Origin: Halomonas halodenitrificans DSM 735 | GTDB lineage: Bacteria > Pseudomonadota > Gammaproteobacteria > Pseudomonadales > Halomonadaceae | Reading direction: 5' to 3' | NCBI RefSeq assembly: GCF_000620045.1 | Contig: NZ_KK211058.1 | Span: 1-64,000 of the forward strand | Length of the DNA stretch: 64,000 nt | Shown here: in pieces, positions 19,132 to 27,361 of the stretch | How positions within the stretch are numbered: position 1 is the first letter of the stretch | Layout: each line of letters begins with the position of its first letter | The notes under the pieces: generated by a model | Seen by the model: only the letters and a program-made list of their open reading frames with translations | The model's database searches: none | Told to the model about the DNA's origin: nothing | Made by a program: the position numbers and the translations under genes

Positions 19132-19634
19132 GCCTGCACCGCGCCTGGGTCGGCCTGGGCAGCAACCTCGATGACCCTCGCCACCGGGTCGAGTCGGCCA
19201 TCGAGTCGCTCGACCGGTTGCCATTGACGCGGCGCCTCGCCGCCTCGTCGCTGTATGCGAGTCGTCCCGTCGGCCCCCAGGACCAACCCGATTTCATCAA
19301 TGCCGTGGCCTGCCTGGAAACACGCCTCTCGCCACTGGCCTTGCTCGACCAGCTCCAGGCCCTGGAACAACGCCATCGCCGGACGCGGTCTCGCCGCTGG
19401 GGCCCCCGCACCCTCGACCTGGACCTGCTACTGTTCGATGATAGCACCCTGTGCCTGCCGCGCCTGACGGTGCCACACCCGGAAATGACCCGCCGCGCCT
19501 TCGTACTGGTGCCACTGCTGGCGATGGCACCGCGGATGCGCCTGCCCGACGGGCGGCAACTGGCGGACCTGGAGGCCACACAGGCCAATAGTCTATTGAA
19601 CGAAGTGTTACCGCTCCAGGAAGACAGTCCGTAA
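19128..19634 (+). CDS. folK: 2-amino-4-hydroxy-6-hydroxymethyldihydropteridine pyrophosphokinase
   Basis: Folate synthesis enzyme that transfers pyrophosphate from ATP to hydroxymethyl-dihydropterin, supplying the FolP substrate. The HPPK signature is seen as RSRRWGPRTLDLDLLLFD, with PHPEMTRRAFVL after it. The length of 168 aa is standard. It is translationally coupled to pcnB (ATGA) and followed by panB, as in Pseudomonas. Its last codons contain the first of the GTTACC motifs. Confidence 0.93.
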   Translation: MSLHRAWVGLGSNLDDPRHRVESAIESLDRLPLTRRLAASSLYASRPVGPQDQPDFINAVACLETRLSPLALLDQLQALEQRHRRTRSRRWGPRTLDLDLLLFDDSTLCLPRLTVPHPEMTRRAFVLVPLLAMAPRMRLPDGRQLADLEATQANSLLNEVLPLQEDSP

Positions 19635-19685
19635 GTGTTACCCATCGACACAGCATGGCCATTCAGGTAACAATCGCGAGTTACA
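19603..19685. promoter_or_regulatory. Phased GTTACC motif array upstream of panB
   Basis: TGTTACC at 19606-19612 and 19636-19642, inverted GGTAACA at 19666-19672 and AGTTACA at 19679-19685. The first three start exactly 30 bp apart. The first two are part of a 10-bp direct repeat, AAGTGTTACC. The array is likely an operator for a DNA-binding protein acting on panB. A similar cluster precedes the CrcZ-like gene. Confidence 0.5.
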
Positions 19686-19736
19686 CGGGCCGGCACCCCA
19701 TGCCGCGCTCCGACGTCACAAACGAGAGAGCACGCT

Positions 19737-20528
19737 ATGAAACCCATCACCCTGAGCACGCTGCAGGCCTACAAGCGCGCCGGTGACACCTTCAGCTCCC
19801 TGACCGCCTACGATGCCTCCTTCGCCAGGGCCGCCAGCGATGCCGGCATCGACGTCCTGCTGGTCGGTGACTCCCTGGGCATGGTCCTGCAGGGCCATAC
19901 CAGCACGCTGCCGGTCACACTGGAGGAAATCTGCTACCACACCCGCTGCGTGGCCCGGGGCAAGGGTGCCAGCCTGCTGATGGTCGACCTGCCCTTCATG
20001 GGTAACGCCAGCACCGAGCGCCTGCTGGAAAATGCCGGCGAGCTGATGCGGGCCGGCGCCGAGCTCGTCAAGGTGGAGGGCGAGGCCTGGATGGCCGATG
20101 GCATCCGTGAACTGACTCGGCGTGGCGTGCCGGTGTGTGTCCACCTGGGGCTGACGCCTCAGACCGTCTACCAGCTCGGCGGCTACAAGGTGCAGGGCCG
20201 CGATGCCGATCGCGCCAGCCAGATCCTCGAGGACGCCCGCATCCTGGTCGAGGCCGGCGCCTCGGTCATCCTGCTGGAGTGCGTGCCGGCCGAGCTGGGC
20301 CGCGCCATCACCGAGGCCCTCGACGTGCCGGTGATCGGTATCGGTGCCGGCCCCGATACCGATGGCCAGATCCTGGTCATGCACGATGTGCTGGACGTCA
20401 CGCCCGGCCGCAAGCCACGCTTCGTCAAGAACTTCATGGCTGACGCCGAGGACATTCACGGTGCCTTCCGTCGCTACCATGAGGACGTCAAGGCGCGGCG
20501 GTTCCCCGCCGAGGAGCACTGTTTTTAA
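19737..20528 (+). CDS. panB: 3-methyl-2-oxobutanoate hydroxymethyltransferase
   Basis: First step of pantothenate synthesis: transfers a hydroxymethyl group from methylene-tetrahydrofolate to alpha-ketoisovalerate, giving ketopantoate. The TIM-barrel signatures are seen as LLVGDSLGMVLQGH, DLPFMGNAS and VIGIGAGPDTDGQILVMHD. The length of 263 aa is typical. It starts a panB-panC-panD run; the folate-dependent cofactor links it to folK next door. Confidence 0.95.
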   Translation: MKPITLSTLQAYKRAGDTFSSLTAYDASFARAASDAGIDVLLVGDSLGMVLQGHTSTLPVTLEEICYHTRCVARGKGASLLMVDLPFMGNASTERLLENAGELMRAGAELVKVEGEAWMADGIRELTRRGVPVCVHLGLTPQTVYQLGGYKVQGRDADRASQILEDARILVEAGASVILLECVPAELGRAITEALDVPVIGIGAGPDTDGQILVMHDVLDVTPGRKPRFVKNFMADAEDIHGAFRRYHEDVKARRFPAEEHCF

Positions 20529-20593
20529 CTGTGGAAGTTAAATACGGTTTTTAAACACGGTATTAACTACCGCTTCCAGCCCGGAACCTTGTC

Positions 20594-21442
20594 ATGCGCA
20601 CCCTGAGAGACATCCCCGCCCTGCGTGAAGTACTGGGCAACGCCCGTCGGCGCGGAGAGCGTATCGCCCTGGTGCCCACCATGGGCAACCTTCACGACGG
20701 CCATCTGGCCCTGGTCGCCGCGGCCCGTGAGCGGGCCGAGATGGTGGTCGCCACCATCTTCGTCAACCCGCTGCAATTCGGCGCCGGTGAAGACCTCGAC
20801 GCCTATCCGCGTACGCTCGAAGAGGACCAGTCGCGGCTTGAGGCCGCCGGCTGTGAACTGCTCTTCGCCCCGGATACCAGTACTCTCTATCCACGCGGCC
20901 TGGAGGCCCAGACCCGCATCGTGGTGCCCGAAGTGACCGAGGGGTTGTGTGGCGCTTCTCGTCCCGGCCACTTCGACGGAGTCTCCACGGTCGTGGGCAT
21001 GCTCTTCAACCTGGTACAGCCCGACCTCGCCTGCTTCGGCGAGAAGGACTACCAGCAGCTGGCGGTGATACGTCGCATGGTCACCGACCTGCACCTCCCC
21101 ATCGAGATTGTCGGCGTGCCCATCGTGCGCGCCGCCGACGGCCTGGCCCTCTCCTCGCGCAACGGCTATCTAAGCACCGAGCAGCGCGCCAGTGCTCCTT
21201 GCCTCTACGCTACCCTGTGCCGGCTGCGCGACAAGCTGGAGTCCGGGACCGACGCCTCCACAAGCCTGGCGCATGGCTGGGCAGACCTTCAGGCGGCCGG
21301 CCTCGATCCCGACTACCTGAAGCTGCGCACCTGCGACCTGAGGCCGGTCACGACCTCTACCCGTGAAGCGGTACTGCTCGCCGCCGTCCGGCTGGGAAGC
21401 ACCCGGCTGATCGACAACCTGACCCTGACACTGCCCCACTGA
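20594..21442 (+). CDS. panC: Pantothenate synthetase
   Basis: ATP-dependent ligation of pantoate and beta-alanine to pantothenate. The nucleotide-binding HIGH equivalent is [11 protein letters not shown] near the N-terminus, the central FGEKDYQQL loop is intact, and LSSRNGYLS provides the KMSKS-like segment. The length is 282 aa. The 65-bp gap from panB contains an AT-rich imperfect inverted repeat (20531-20575). Confidence 0.95.
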   Translation: MRTLRDIPALREVLGNARRRGERIALVPTMGNLHDGHLALVAAARERAEMVVATIFVNPLQFGAGEDLDAYPRTLEEDQSRLEAAGCELLFAPDTSTLYPRGLEAQTRIVVPEVTEGLCGASRPGHFDGVSTVVGMLFNLVQPDLACFGEKDYQQLAVIRRMVTDLHLPIEIVGVPIVRAADGLALSSRNGYLSTEQRASAPCLYATLCRLRDKLESGTDASTSLAHGWADLQAAGLDPDYLKLRTCDLRPVTTSTREAVLLAAVRLGSTRLIDNLTLTLPH

Positions 21443-21468
21443 GGCAGCTCTCTGGAGACCCTGATTCC

Positions 21469-21849
21469 ATGTATACCATCATGCTAAAAGCCAAGCTGCA
21501 CATGGCTCGCGTCACCCACGCCGTGCTCAACTACGAAGGTTCCTGTGCCATTGACGGCGACCTGCTCGACATGGCCGGCATTCGCGAGAACGAGCAGATT
21601 CAGATCTACAACGTCGAGAATGGCCAGCGCTTCACCACCTACGCCATTCGCGCCGAAGCAGGCTCAAGGATGATCTCCGTCAACGGCGCCGCCGCCCATC
21701 TGGCTACCGAAGGCAACCGAGTGATCATCTGCAGCTACGCCCACTACAGCGACGCCGAGCTGGACGCTCATCAGCCCGCTCTGGTGTATCTACAGGAAGG
21801 TAATCGGGTCAGCCATACCAGTCACGCCATTCCCGTTCAGATGGCCTGA
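21469..21849 (+). CDS. panD: Aspartate 1-decarboxylase
   Basis: Pyruvoyl-dependent enzyme that converts L-aspartate to beta-alanine for PanC. The self-cleavage site is Gly24-Ser25 in [10 protein letters not shown]; Ser25 becomes the pyruvoyl group. Tyr58-type and NGAAAHL residues of the family are present. The length of 126 aa is normal. It lies 26 bp behind panC, completing the pathway locally. Confidence 0.95.
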   Translation: MYTIMLKAKLHMARVTHAVLNYEGSCAIDGDLLDMAGIRENEQIQIYNVENGQRFTTYAIRAEAGSRMISVNGAAAHLATEGNRVIICSYAHYSDAELDAHQPALVYLQEGNRVSHTSHAIPVQMA

Positions 21850-21903
21850 GCGGTACACGGCGCCAATCGGCAACGCCTACCACCAATGGCCGCCACGCAA
21901 ACA

Positions 21904-21933
21904 TTGCGGCACCGCACAAGACTCCCCTATGCT
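21904..21933 (+). promoter_or_regulatory. Possible thiolase promoter
   Basis: TTGCGG (21904-21909), an 18-bp spacer and TATGCT (21928-21933) lie about 75 bp before the thiolase start. It is a moderate sigma-70 match in an otherwise empty gap. Confidence 0.35.
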
Positions 21934-22005
21934 GAAGACCCTCGGTCGAGTCCCGCTGCCTCGACAAGACCGTAAGCTCGTCTTTCCAGCAAGGAGAGTG
22001 CTCCC

Positions 22006-23181
22006 ATGCAAGAAGTGGTTATCGTTGCCGCCCGTCGTACCGCCGTTGGTTCCTTCGGTGGCTCCCTCGCCGGCGTTCCCGCCAGCGACCTGGGTGCCCA
22101 GGTCATCAAGGATGTCCTCGCCACCACGGGCGTGGCCGGCGATCAGGTGGACGAGGTGCTGCTCGGCCAGGTACTGACCGCCGGCGTCGGTCAGAACCCC
22201 GCCCGTCAGGCGTCCATCAAGGCCGGGCTTCCCGAGGCCGTACCGGCCATGACCATCAACAAGGTATGCGGCTCCGGTCTCAAGGCGCTGCACCTGGCCA
22301 CCCAGGCTATCCGCTGTGGCGACGCCGAGCTGATCATCGCCGGCGGCCAGGAAAACATGTCTGCCTCGCCCCACGTGCTGCCCAACTCGCGCAACGGCCA
22401 GCGCATGGGTGACTGGAAGGCCATTGACTCCATGGTCAACGACGGCCTGTGGGATGCCTTCAACAACTACCATATGGGCATCACCGCCGAGAACCTCGCC
22501 GAGAAATATGGCATCACTCGCGAGGAGATGGACGCCTTCGCCGCCGATTCCCAGCAGAAGGCCTCCGCCGCCATTCGTGAGGGCAAGTTCAAGGGGCAGA
22601 TCGTTCCCGTGGAGATCCCCCAGCGCAAGGGCGACCCGGTGATATTCGACACCGACGAGGGCCCGCGGGACGTGACCGCCGAGAAGCTCTCCGGCATGCG
22701 TCCCGCCTTCAAGAAGGATGGCACCGTCACCGCCGGTAACGCCTCCTCCATCAACGACGGCGCCGCCGTGGTGATGCTGTGCACCGCCGAGAAGGCCAAG
22801 GCCCTGGGTCTCGAGCCGCTGGCTCGCATCAAGGCCTACAGCAATGCCGGCGTTGACCCGAGCATCATGGGCATCGGCCCGGCCCCGGCGACCCGCCGCT
22901 GCCTCGAGAAGGCCGGCTGGAGCACCGACGACCTCGACCTGATCGAAGCCAACGAGGCGTTTGCCGCCCAGGCACTCTCCGTCAACAAGGAGCTGGGCTG
23001 GGATGCCAGCAAGATCAACGTCAACGGCGGCGCCATCGCCATCGGCCACCCCATCGGCGCCTCCGGCTGTCGCATCCTGGTGACCCTGGTCCACGAGATG
23101 ATCGCCCGGGACGCCAAGAAGGGCCTCGCCACGCTATGCATCGGCGGCGGCCAGGGCGTGGCACTCGCCATCGAACGGTAA
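22006..23181 (+). CDS. Acetyl-CoA C-acetyltransferase (PhaA/AtoB type)
   Basis: Biosynthetic thiolase that condenses two acetyl-CoA to acetoacetyl-CoA, in halomonads often the first step of polyhydroxybutyrate synthesis. The acyl-accepting Cys88 is in [13 protein letters not shown]. The C-terminal [19 protein letters not shown] (catalytic His) and LCIGGGQG (second Cys) motifs are intact. The length is 391 aa. AAGGAGAG precedes the ATG. No phaB or phaC lies nearby, so PHA synthesis is inference; ketone-body or mevalonate-type roles are alternatives. Confidence 0.92.
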   Translation: MQEVVIVAARRTAVGSFGGSLAGVPASDLGAQVIKDVLATTGVAGDQVDEVLLGQVLTAGVGQNPARQASIKAGLPEAVPAMTINKVCGSGLKALHLATQAIRCGDAELIIAGGQENMSASPHVLPNSRNGQRMGDWKAIDSMVNDGLWDAFNNYHMGITAENLAEKYGITREEMDAFAADSQQKASAAIREGKFKGQIVPVEIPQRKGDPVIFDTDEGPRDVTAEKLSGMRPAFKKDGTVTAGNASSINDGAAVVMLCTAEKAKALGLEPLARIKAYSNAGVDPSIMGIGPAPATRRCLEKAGWSTDDLDLIEANEAFAAQALSVNKELGWDASKINVNGGAIAIGHPIGASGCRILVTLVHEMIARDAKKGLATLCIGGGQGVALAIER

Positions 23182-23227
23182 CGCCTACGCGCTACGCGCA
23201 CCGCGCGAGTTGTAAGCAGAATGAAAT
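23182..23227 (+). repeat. Stop-proximal 3'UTR element, copy 1 (divergent)
   Basis: Directly after the thiolase stop come CGCGC-rich inverted bases, then GCGCGAGTTGTAAGC, then the terminator. It is the most diverged of four similar elements (also at 23312-23362, 39456-39503 and 39545-39583). Confidence 0.45.
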
Positions 23228-23264
23228 AAGCCCTTGCGGACGAGTTCCACAAGGGCTTTTCTTC
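23228..23264 (+). terminator. Terminator of the thiolase gene
   Basis: AAGCCCTTG (23228-23236) pairs with CAAGGGCTT (23250-23258), and TTCTT follows. A 13-nt loop separates the arms. Confidence 0.75.
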
Positions 23265-23283
23265 GTTTGCCGCCCGCCATCGA

Positions 23284-23316
23284 AAAACCCTCCACGGCTG
23301 AACCATGAAGGGTTTT
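23284..23316 (-). terminator. Terminator of pnp
   Basis: On the minus strand AAAACCCT pairs with AGGGTTTT, and the run extends to TTTTTCG. It can also act on the plus strand (TTTTCTT). It lies about 50 bp past the pnp stop. Confidence 0.7.
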
Positions 23317-23362
23317 CTTACGGCTTAAAGCTTATCGCTTAGAGCTCGCCGAAGGCGCTCAC
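23312..23362 (-). repeat. Stop-proximal 3'UTR element, copy 2 (after pnp)
   Basis: Minus-strand order after the pnp stop: GCGCCTTCGGCG hairpin, AGCTCTAAGC, then the core at 23335-23312 (ATAAGCTTTAAGC, one variable base, GTAAGAAAAC), leading straight into the terminator. The core matches the yhbY copy at 39480-39503 with one difference in 24 bases. Confidence 0.7.
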
Positions 23363-25498
23363 TTAAAGCTCGGGCTCGGCGGCCGCTTCGGCCTCGAATG
23401 CCGCCTTCTCTTCCGGGGTGATCTCCTTGATGGTGAGCTTCACCCGGTTGCGGTTATCGATATCGAGCACCTTGACGATGGGCTCGTCGCCCTCGTTGAG
23501 GAAGTCACGCACGTCGTTGACCCGCTCCGGCACGATCTGTGAGATGTGCACCAGGCCATCGGTGCCGGGCATGATGTTGACGAAGGCGCCGAAGTCGGCG
23601 ATACGCACCACCTTGCCGCGGTAGAGCTTGCCGATCTCGGGCTCGGCGGTAATCGCCACCACGGTGTCGATGGCCGCCTTGGCCGCCGACTTGTCCTCGG
23701 CATAGATACGCACGGTACCGTCGTCATCGAGATCGATGGAGGCGCCGGTGTCCTCGCAGATCTTGCGGATGGTGGCGCCACCCTTGCCAATCACGTCGCG
23801 GATCTTCTCGGGATCGATCTTGATGGTGGCCATGGAGGGGGCGTTATCGGAGACCTCGGCGCGGCTCTGGGCAATCACCGTGTTCATCTGCTCGAGGATG
23901 CTGAGGCGTGCCTCCAGCGCCTGCTGCAGCGCCTGCTCCATGATCTCCTCGTTGATGCCCTCGATCTTGATGTCCATCTGCAGGGCAGTCACGCCATCGC
24001 CGGAGCCGGCCACCTTGAAGTCCATGTCGCCGAGGTGGTCCTCGTCGCCGAGGATATCGGTGAGTACGGCAACGCCGTCATCATCCTTGACCAGGCCCAT
24101 GGCGATGCCGGCCACCGGCGCCTTGATGGGTACGCCGGCATCCATCAGGGCCAGCGAGGTGCCGCATACGGAGGCCATGGAGCTGGAGCCGTTGGACTCG
24201 GTGATCTCGGAGACCACGCGGATGGTGTACGGGAACTCGGCATCGTCGGGCAGCATGGCCTGAACACCGCGACGCGCCAGGCGACCGTGGCCGATCTCGC
24301 GACGCTTGGGCCCGCCCATGAAGCCGGCTTCCCCTACGCTGTAGGGAGGGAAGTTGTAGTGCAGCAGGAAGCGGTCCTTGCGCTCACCTTCCAGTGATTC
24401 GATCAGCTGAGAGTCGCGCAGGGTACCCAGGGTGGCCACCACGATGGCCTGGGTCTCGCCACGGGTGAAGATCGCCGAACCGTGGGTCTTGGGCAGGTTA
24501 CCCACCTCGATCTCCAACGGACGCACGGTCTTGTGGTCACGACCATCGATGCGCGGCTCGCCCTTCACCACACGGGAGCGCACCACGCGCTTCTCGAGGC
24601 TCGAGAAGGCGCCTTTGACATCGTCGGCCTCGAATGTGCCGTCGTCTTCACCGGCCAGCTGCTCCACCGCTTCGGCCTTGAGGGCCGACAGGGCGTCCTG
24701 ACGCTCCATCTTGTCGGTGATGCGATAGGCCTCGCCCACACGACCCTCGAAGGCCTCGGCCATCGCGGACTTGAGTGCGGTGTTCTCCACCGGCGGCTGC
24801 CAATCCCATTTCGGCTTGCCCGCCTCGGCGACGAGCTCGTTGATGGCCTGGATCGCCGTCTGCATTTCCTGGTGGCCATAGAGCACGGCGCCGAGCATCT
24901 CGTCCTCGAGCAGCTCATCGGCCTCGGACTCCACCATCAGCACCGCCTTCTCGGTACCGGCGACAACCATGTTCAGCTCGGAGCTGGCGAGCTCTTCCAC
25001 GGTGGGGTTCAGGAAGTAGCCATTCTCCTCGCTGAAGCCGACCCGGGCCGCGCCGATGGGGCCACTGAAGGGCACTCCGGAGATCGCCAGGGCCGCGGAC
25101 GTGCCGAGCAGCGCCGCGATATCCGGATCATGGTTACGATCGGTGGAGAGCACGGTACAGACGACCTGCACCTCGTTCATGAAGCCCTTGGGGAAGAGCG
25201 GGCGGATCGGGCGGTCGATCAGCCGCGAGGTAAGGGTTTCCTTCTCGGTGGGGCGTCCCTCGCGCTTGAAGAAGCCGCCGGGAATCTTGCCGACCGCATA
25301 GGTCTTCTCCTGATAGTGCACGGAGAGCGGGAAGAATGGCTGGGAGGGCTTGGCGTCTTTCCTGGCAACCACGGTGCACAGCACCACGGTATCGTCCATG
25401 GTAACCATCACGGCACCGGAGGCCTGGCGGGCGATGCGCCCGGTTTCCAGGGTGACGGTGCTGCGACCGTACTGAAATGTCTTCTTGACCGGATTCAC
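23363..25498 (-). CDS. pnp: Polyribonucleotide nucleotidyltransferase (PNPase)
   Basis: Phosphorolytic 3'-5' exoribonuclease and degradosome partner. Two RNase PH-like domains (about 1-210 and 310-545) flank a helical linker. A KH domain ([15 protein letters not shown]) and an S1 domain ([17 protein letters not shown]) follow. I chose the GTG start with AAGGAAG six bases upstream, giving [11 protein letters not shown] as in homologues (711 aa); a TTG five codons upstream is the alternative. It follows rpsO as usual. The acidic tail is short. Confidence 0.95.
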   Translation of the reverse strand: MNPVKKTFQYGRSTVTLETGRIARQASGAVMVTMDDTVVLCTVVARKDAKPSQPFFPLSVHYQEKTYAVGKIPGGFFKREGRPTEKETLTSRLIDRPIRPLFPKGFMNEVQVVCTVLSTDRNHDPDIAALLGTSAALAISGVPFSGPIGAARVGFSEENGYFLNPTVEELASSELNMVVAGTEKAVLMVESEADELLEDEMLGAVLYGHQEMQTAIQAINELVAEAGKPKWDWQPPVENTALKSAMAEAFEGRVGEAYRITDKMERQDALSALKAEAVEQLAGEDDGTFEADDVKGAFSSLEKRVVRSRVVKGEPRIDGRDHKTVRPLEIEVGNLPKTHGSAIFTRGETQAIVVATLGTLRDSQLIESLEGERKDRFLLHYNFPPYSVGEAGFMGGPKRREIGHGRLARRGVQAMLPDDAEFPYTIRVVSEITESNGSSSMASVCGTSLALMDAGVPIKAPVAGIAMGLVKDDDGVAVLTDILGDEDHLGDMDFKVAGSGDGVTALQMDIKIEGINEEIMEQALQQALEARLSILEQMNTVIAQSRAEVSDNAPSMATIKIDPEKIRDVIGKGGATIRKICEDTGASIDLDDDGTVRIYAEDKSAAKAAIDTVVAITAEPEIGKLYRGKVVRIADFGAFVNIMPGTDGLVHISQIVPERVNDVRDFLNEGDEPIVKVLDIDNRNRVKLTIKEITPEEKAAFEAEAAAEPEL

Positions 25499-25612
25499 GG
25501 CGACTTCCTTCAATATCTACTTTTCTGTGTTTGGGGCGCTTCGACTCGCCGACCATTTTAGGGGTTGACGCGCCCCGCGGCCACCGGATAGCGAGATTTC
25601 CGGCCAAACAGC

Positions 25613-25642
25613 AAAACGGGCAGCCCGAAGGCTGCCCGTTTT
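25613..25642 (-). terminator. UUCG-capped terminator after rpsO
   Basis: A 13-bp stem AAAACGGGCAGCC/GGCTGCCCGTTTT has a C(UUCG)G tetraloop on the minus strand. It lies between rpsO and pnp, so it probably attenuates rather than blocks pnp expression, or pnp has its own promoter. Confidence 0.8.
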
Positions 25643-25664
25643 GTTACCGCGTGGAATACGACGC

Positions 25665-25934
25665 TTAGCGACGCAGACCCAGACGCTGGATCAGAGCCTG
25701 ATAACGCTCGAGGTCCTTGCGCTTCAGGTAGTCCAGCAGCTTGCGGCGCTGGTTGACCATGCGGATCAGGCCACGACGCGAGTGGTGATCCTGCTTGTTG
25801 GTCTTGAAGTGGTCCTGCAGGCCATTAATGTTGGCGCTCAGCAGGGCCACCTGCACTTCGGGGGAACCGGTGTCGTTGTCGCCACGACCAAATTCGCTGA
25901 CGATTGTCGACTTCTGCTCGGCTGTCAGTGCCAT
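25665..25934 (-). CDS. rpsO: 30S ribosomal protein S15
   Basis: Primary 16S rRNA-binding protein of the small subunit platform, 89 aa. The N-terminal [16 protein letters not shown] and the HHSRRGL and LDYLKR motifs are canonical. It sits between truB and pnp, the universal gammaproteobacterial order. Confidence 0.97.
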   Translation of the reverse strand: MALTAEQKSTIVSEFGRGDNDTGSPEVQVALLSANINGLQDHFKTNKQDHHSRRGLIRMVNQRRKLLDYLKRKDLERYQALIQRLGLRR

Positions 25935-26012
25935 CTGTCTCTCCAGTAAGCAATATGCCTGAATAATGAGTGTGTGAGACCACGCATATTTGCAGTCTCG
26001 GGCGTATCTCCC

Positions 26013-26930
26013 TCAATCGGCTGCGGTGCTCAGCAGCCGTTTCGGCGCCACTTCCTGTGGCGTCGTCACCACACCGAGCCCCAGAAAGGCCTCGTTGCAG
26101 TAGAGCCTTGCCGTTTCCCCGACGCCGGTCTCGCCGGCATCCACCGCGGCCGCTTGACCCTGGGTCAGGCGCCTGGCTGCTACGGGGTCGACCGCGAGTC
26201 GCGGCAGGTGCTCGGCCAGCACATCGACCGGCAGCAGCGTCGCTTCCCGGGCCGCCTGGTCGGGCAGTGCCTCCAGGGACGCCAGCGTCAGCATGCCCTC
26301 GGCGCCGAAGGGGCCGGTCGCCAGGCGACGCAGCGCGCTGATATGCGCGCCGCTGCCGAGCGCACGGCCGATGTCCTCGGCCAGGGTGCGCACATAAGTG
26401 CCCTTGCTGACCGTCACCTCCAGCTCGAAGGCGCTACCCTCGAAGGAAGCGAGCCGCGCATCATACACCGTCACGCGCCGGGCTGCACGCTCCACCGACT
26501 TGCCCTCGCGGGCCAGCTCGTAGAGCTTGCGTCCCTGGTGCTTGAGCGCCGAGTACATCGGCGGCACCTGCTCGATCTCGCCATGAAAGCGAGCCAGCAC
26601 GGCCTCCACCTCGGCGGCGGTCAGGGGCGGGACGACCAGACGCTCGACCACCTCTCCTTCCGCATCGCCGGTATCGGTCACCACGCCCAGCTCCACCCGG
26701 GTGCGATAGACCTTGTCGGACGCCAGCAGGTGGGCGGAGAACTTTGTCGCCTCGCCGAAGCACACCGGCAGCAGGCCGGTCGCCATGGGGTCCAGGGTAC
26801 CGGTATGACCGGCCTTCTGGGCCTGGAACAGGCGTCGGGCCCGCTGCAAGGCATGATTGCTGGACAGGCCCGCGGGCTTGTCCAGCAGCAGAACTCCGTT
26901 GACGGGAAGGCCGCGGCGACGTCGAGCCAT
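26013..26930 (-). CDS. truB: tRNA pseudouridine(55) synthase
   Basis: Makes pseudouridine 55 in the T-loop of tRNAs. Catalytic Asp47 lies in GHTGTLDPMATG. The N-terminal NGVLLLDKPAGLSSN stretch and the C-terminal PUA-like region are present. The length is 305 aa. Its ATG shares one base with the rbfA stop (TGATG), so translation is coupled. Confidence 0.95.
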   Translation of the reverse strand: MARRRRGLPVNGVLLLDKPAGLSSNHALQRARRLFQAQKAGHTGTLDPMATGLLPVCFGEATKFSAHLLASDKVYRTRVELGVVTDTGDAEGEVVERLVVPPLTAAEVEAVLARFHGEIEQVPPMYSALKHQGRKLYELAREGKSVERAARRVTVYDARLASFEGSAFELEVTVSKGTYVRTLAEDIGRALGSGAHISALRRLATGPFGAEGMLTLASLEALPDQAAREATLLPVDVLAEHLPRLAVDPVAARRLTQGQAAAVDAGETGVGETARLYCNEAFLGLGVVTTPQEVAPKRLLSTAAD

Positions 26931-27352
26931 CAGTCGTTCCTGGACTCGTCGTCGGATCCCTCGTCATCGGCGGCCTCATCGTCACCGTGACGAAAACGAT
27001 CGCTCTCCACCGCCTCGTCGATCAGCGAGGAGAGGCGTTGGCCCCGCACCACGCTCTCATCGTAATGAAAGCGCAGTTCCGGCACATGACGCAGCTTGAT
27101 GCGGCGGGCGATCTGCCCGCGCAGGAAGCCGGCGGCCTGCTTGAGAACCTTGAGGTTCTCCTTGATCCGTTCCGGCGTATCCTCACCGAGCAGGGTCACA
27201 TGCACATCGGCATAGCCGAGGTCACGGCTGACATCGACGCCGCTGACGGTGATCATGCCCAGGCGCGGGTCCTTGACCTCGCGCTGGATGAGTACCGCCA
27301 GCTCCTTCTGGAGCTGGTCGGCTACCCGATCGGTACGCTTGAATTCGCGCAT
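26930..27352 (-). CDS. rbfA: 30S ribosome-binding factor A
   Basis: KH-fold assembly factor needed for late 30S maturation and cold adaptation. Family stretches such as RVADQLQKELAVLIQ, VTVSGVDVSRDL-like and LRHVPELRFHYDES are visible. At 140 aa it has an acidic C-terminal tail (DDEAADDEGSDDES), which is common in halophiles. It sits between infB and truB. Confidence 0.95.
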   Translation of the reverse strand: MREFKRTDRVADQLQKELAVLIQREVKDPRLGMITVSGVDVSRDLGYADVHVTLLGEDTPERIKENLKVLKQAAGFLRGQIARRIKLRHVPELRFHYDESVVRGQRLSSLIDEAVESDRFRHGDDEAADDEGSDDESRND

Positions 27353-27361
27353 GCTTGGCTC

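Noticed and set aside
19655-19736. Sigma-54 promoter before panB
   Set aside because: GGCACCCCATGC looks similar, but GG and GC are 8 bases apart instead of 10, so it fails the invariant spacing.
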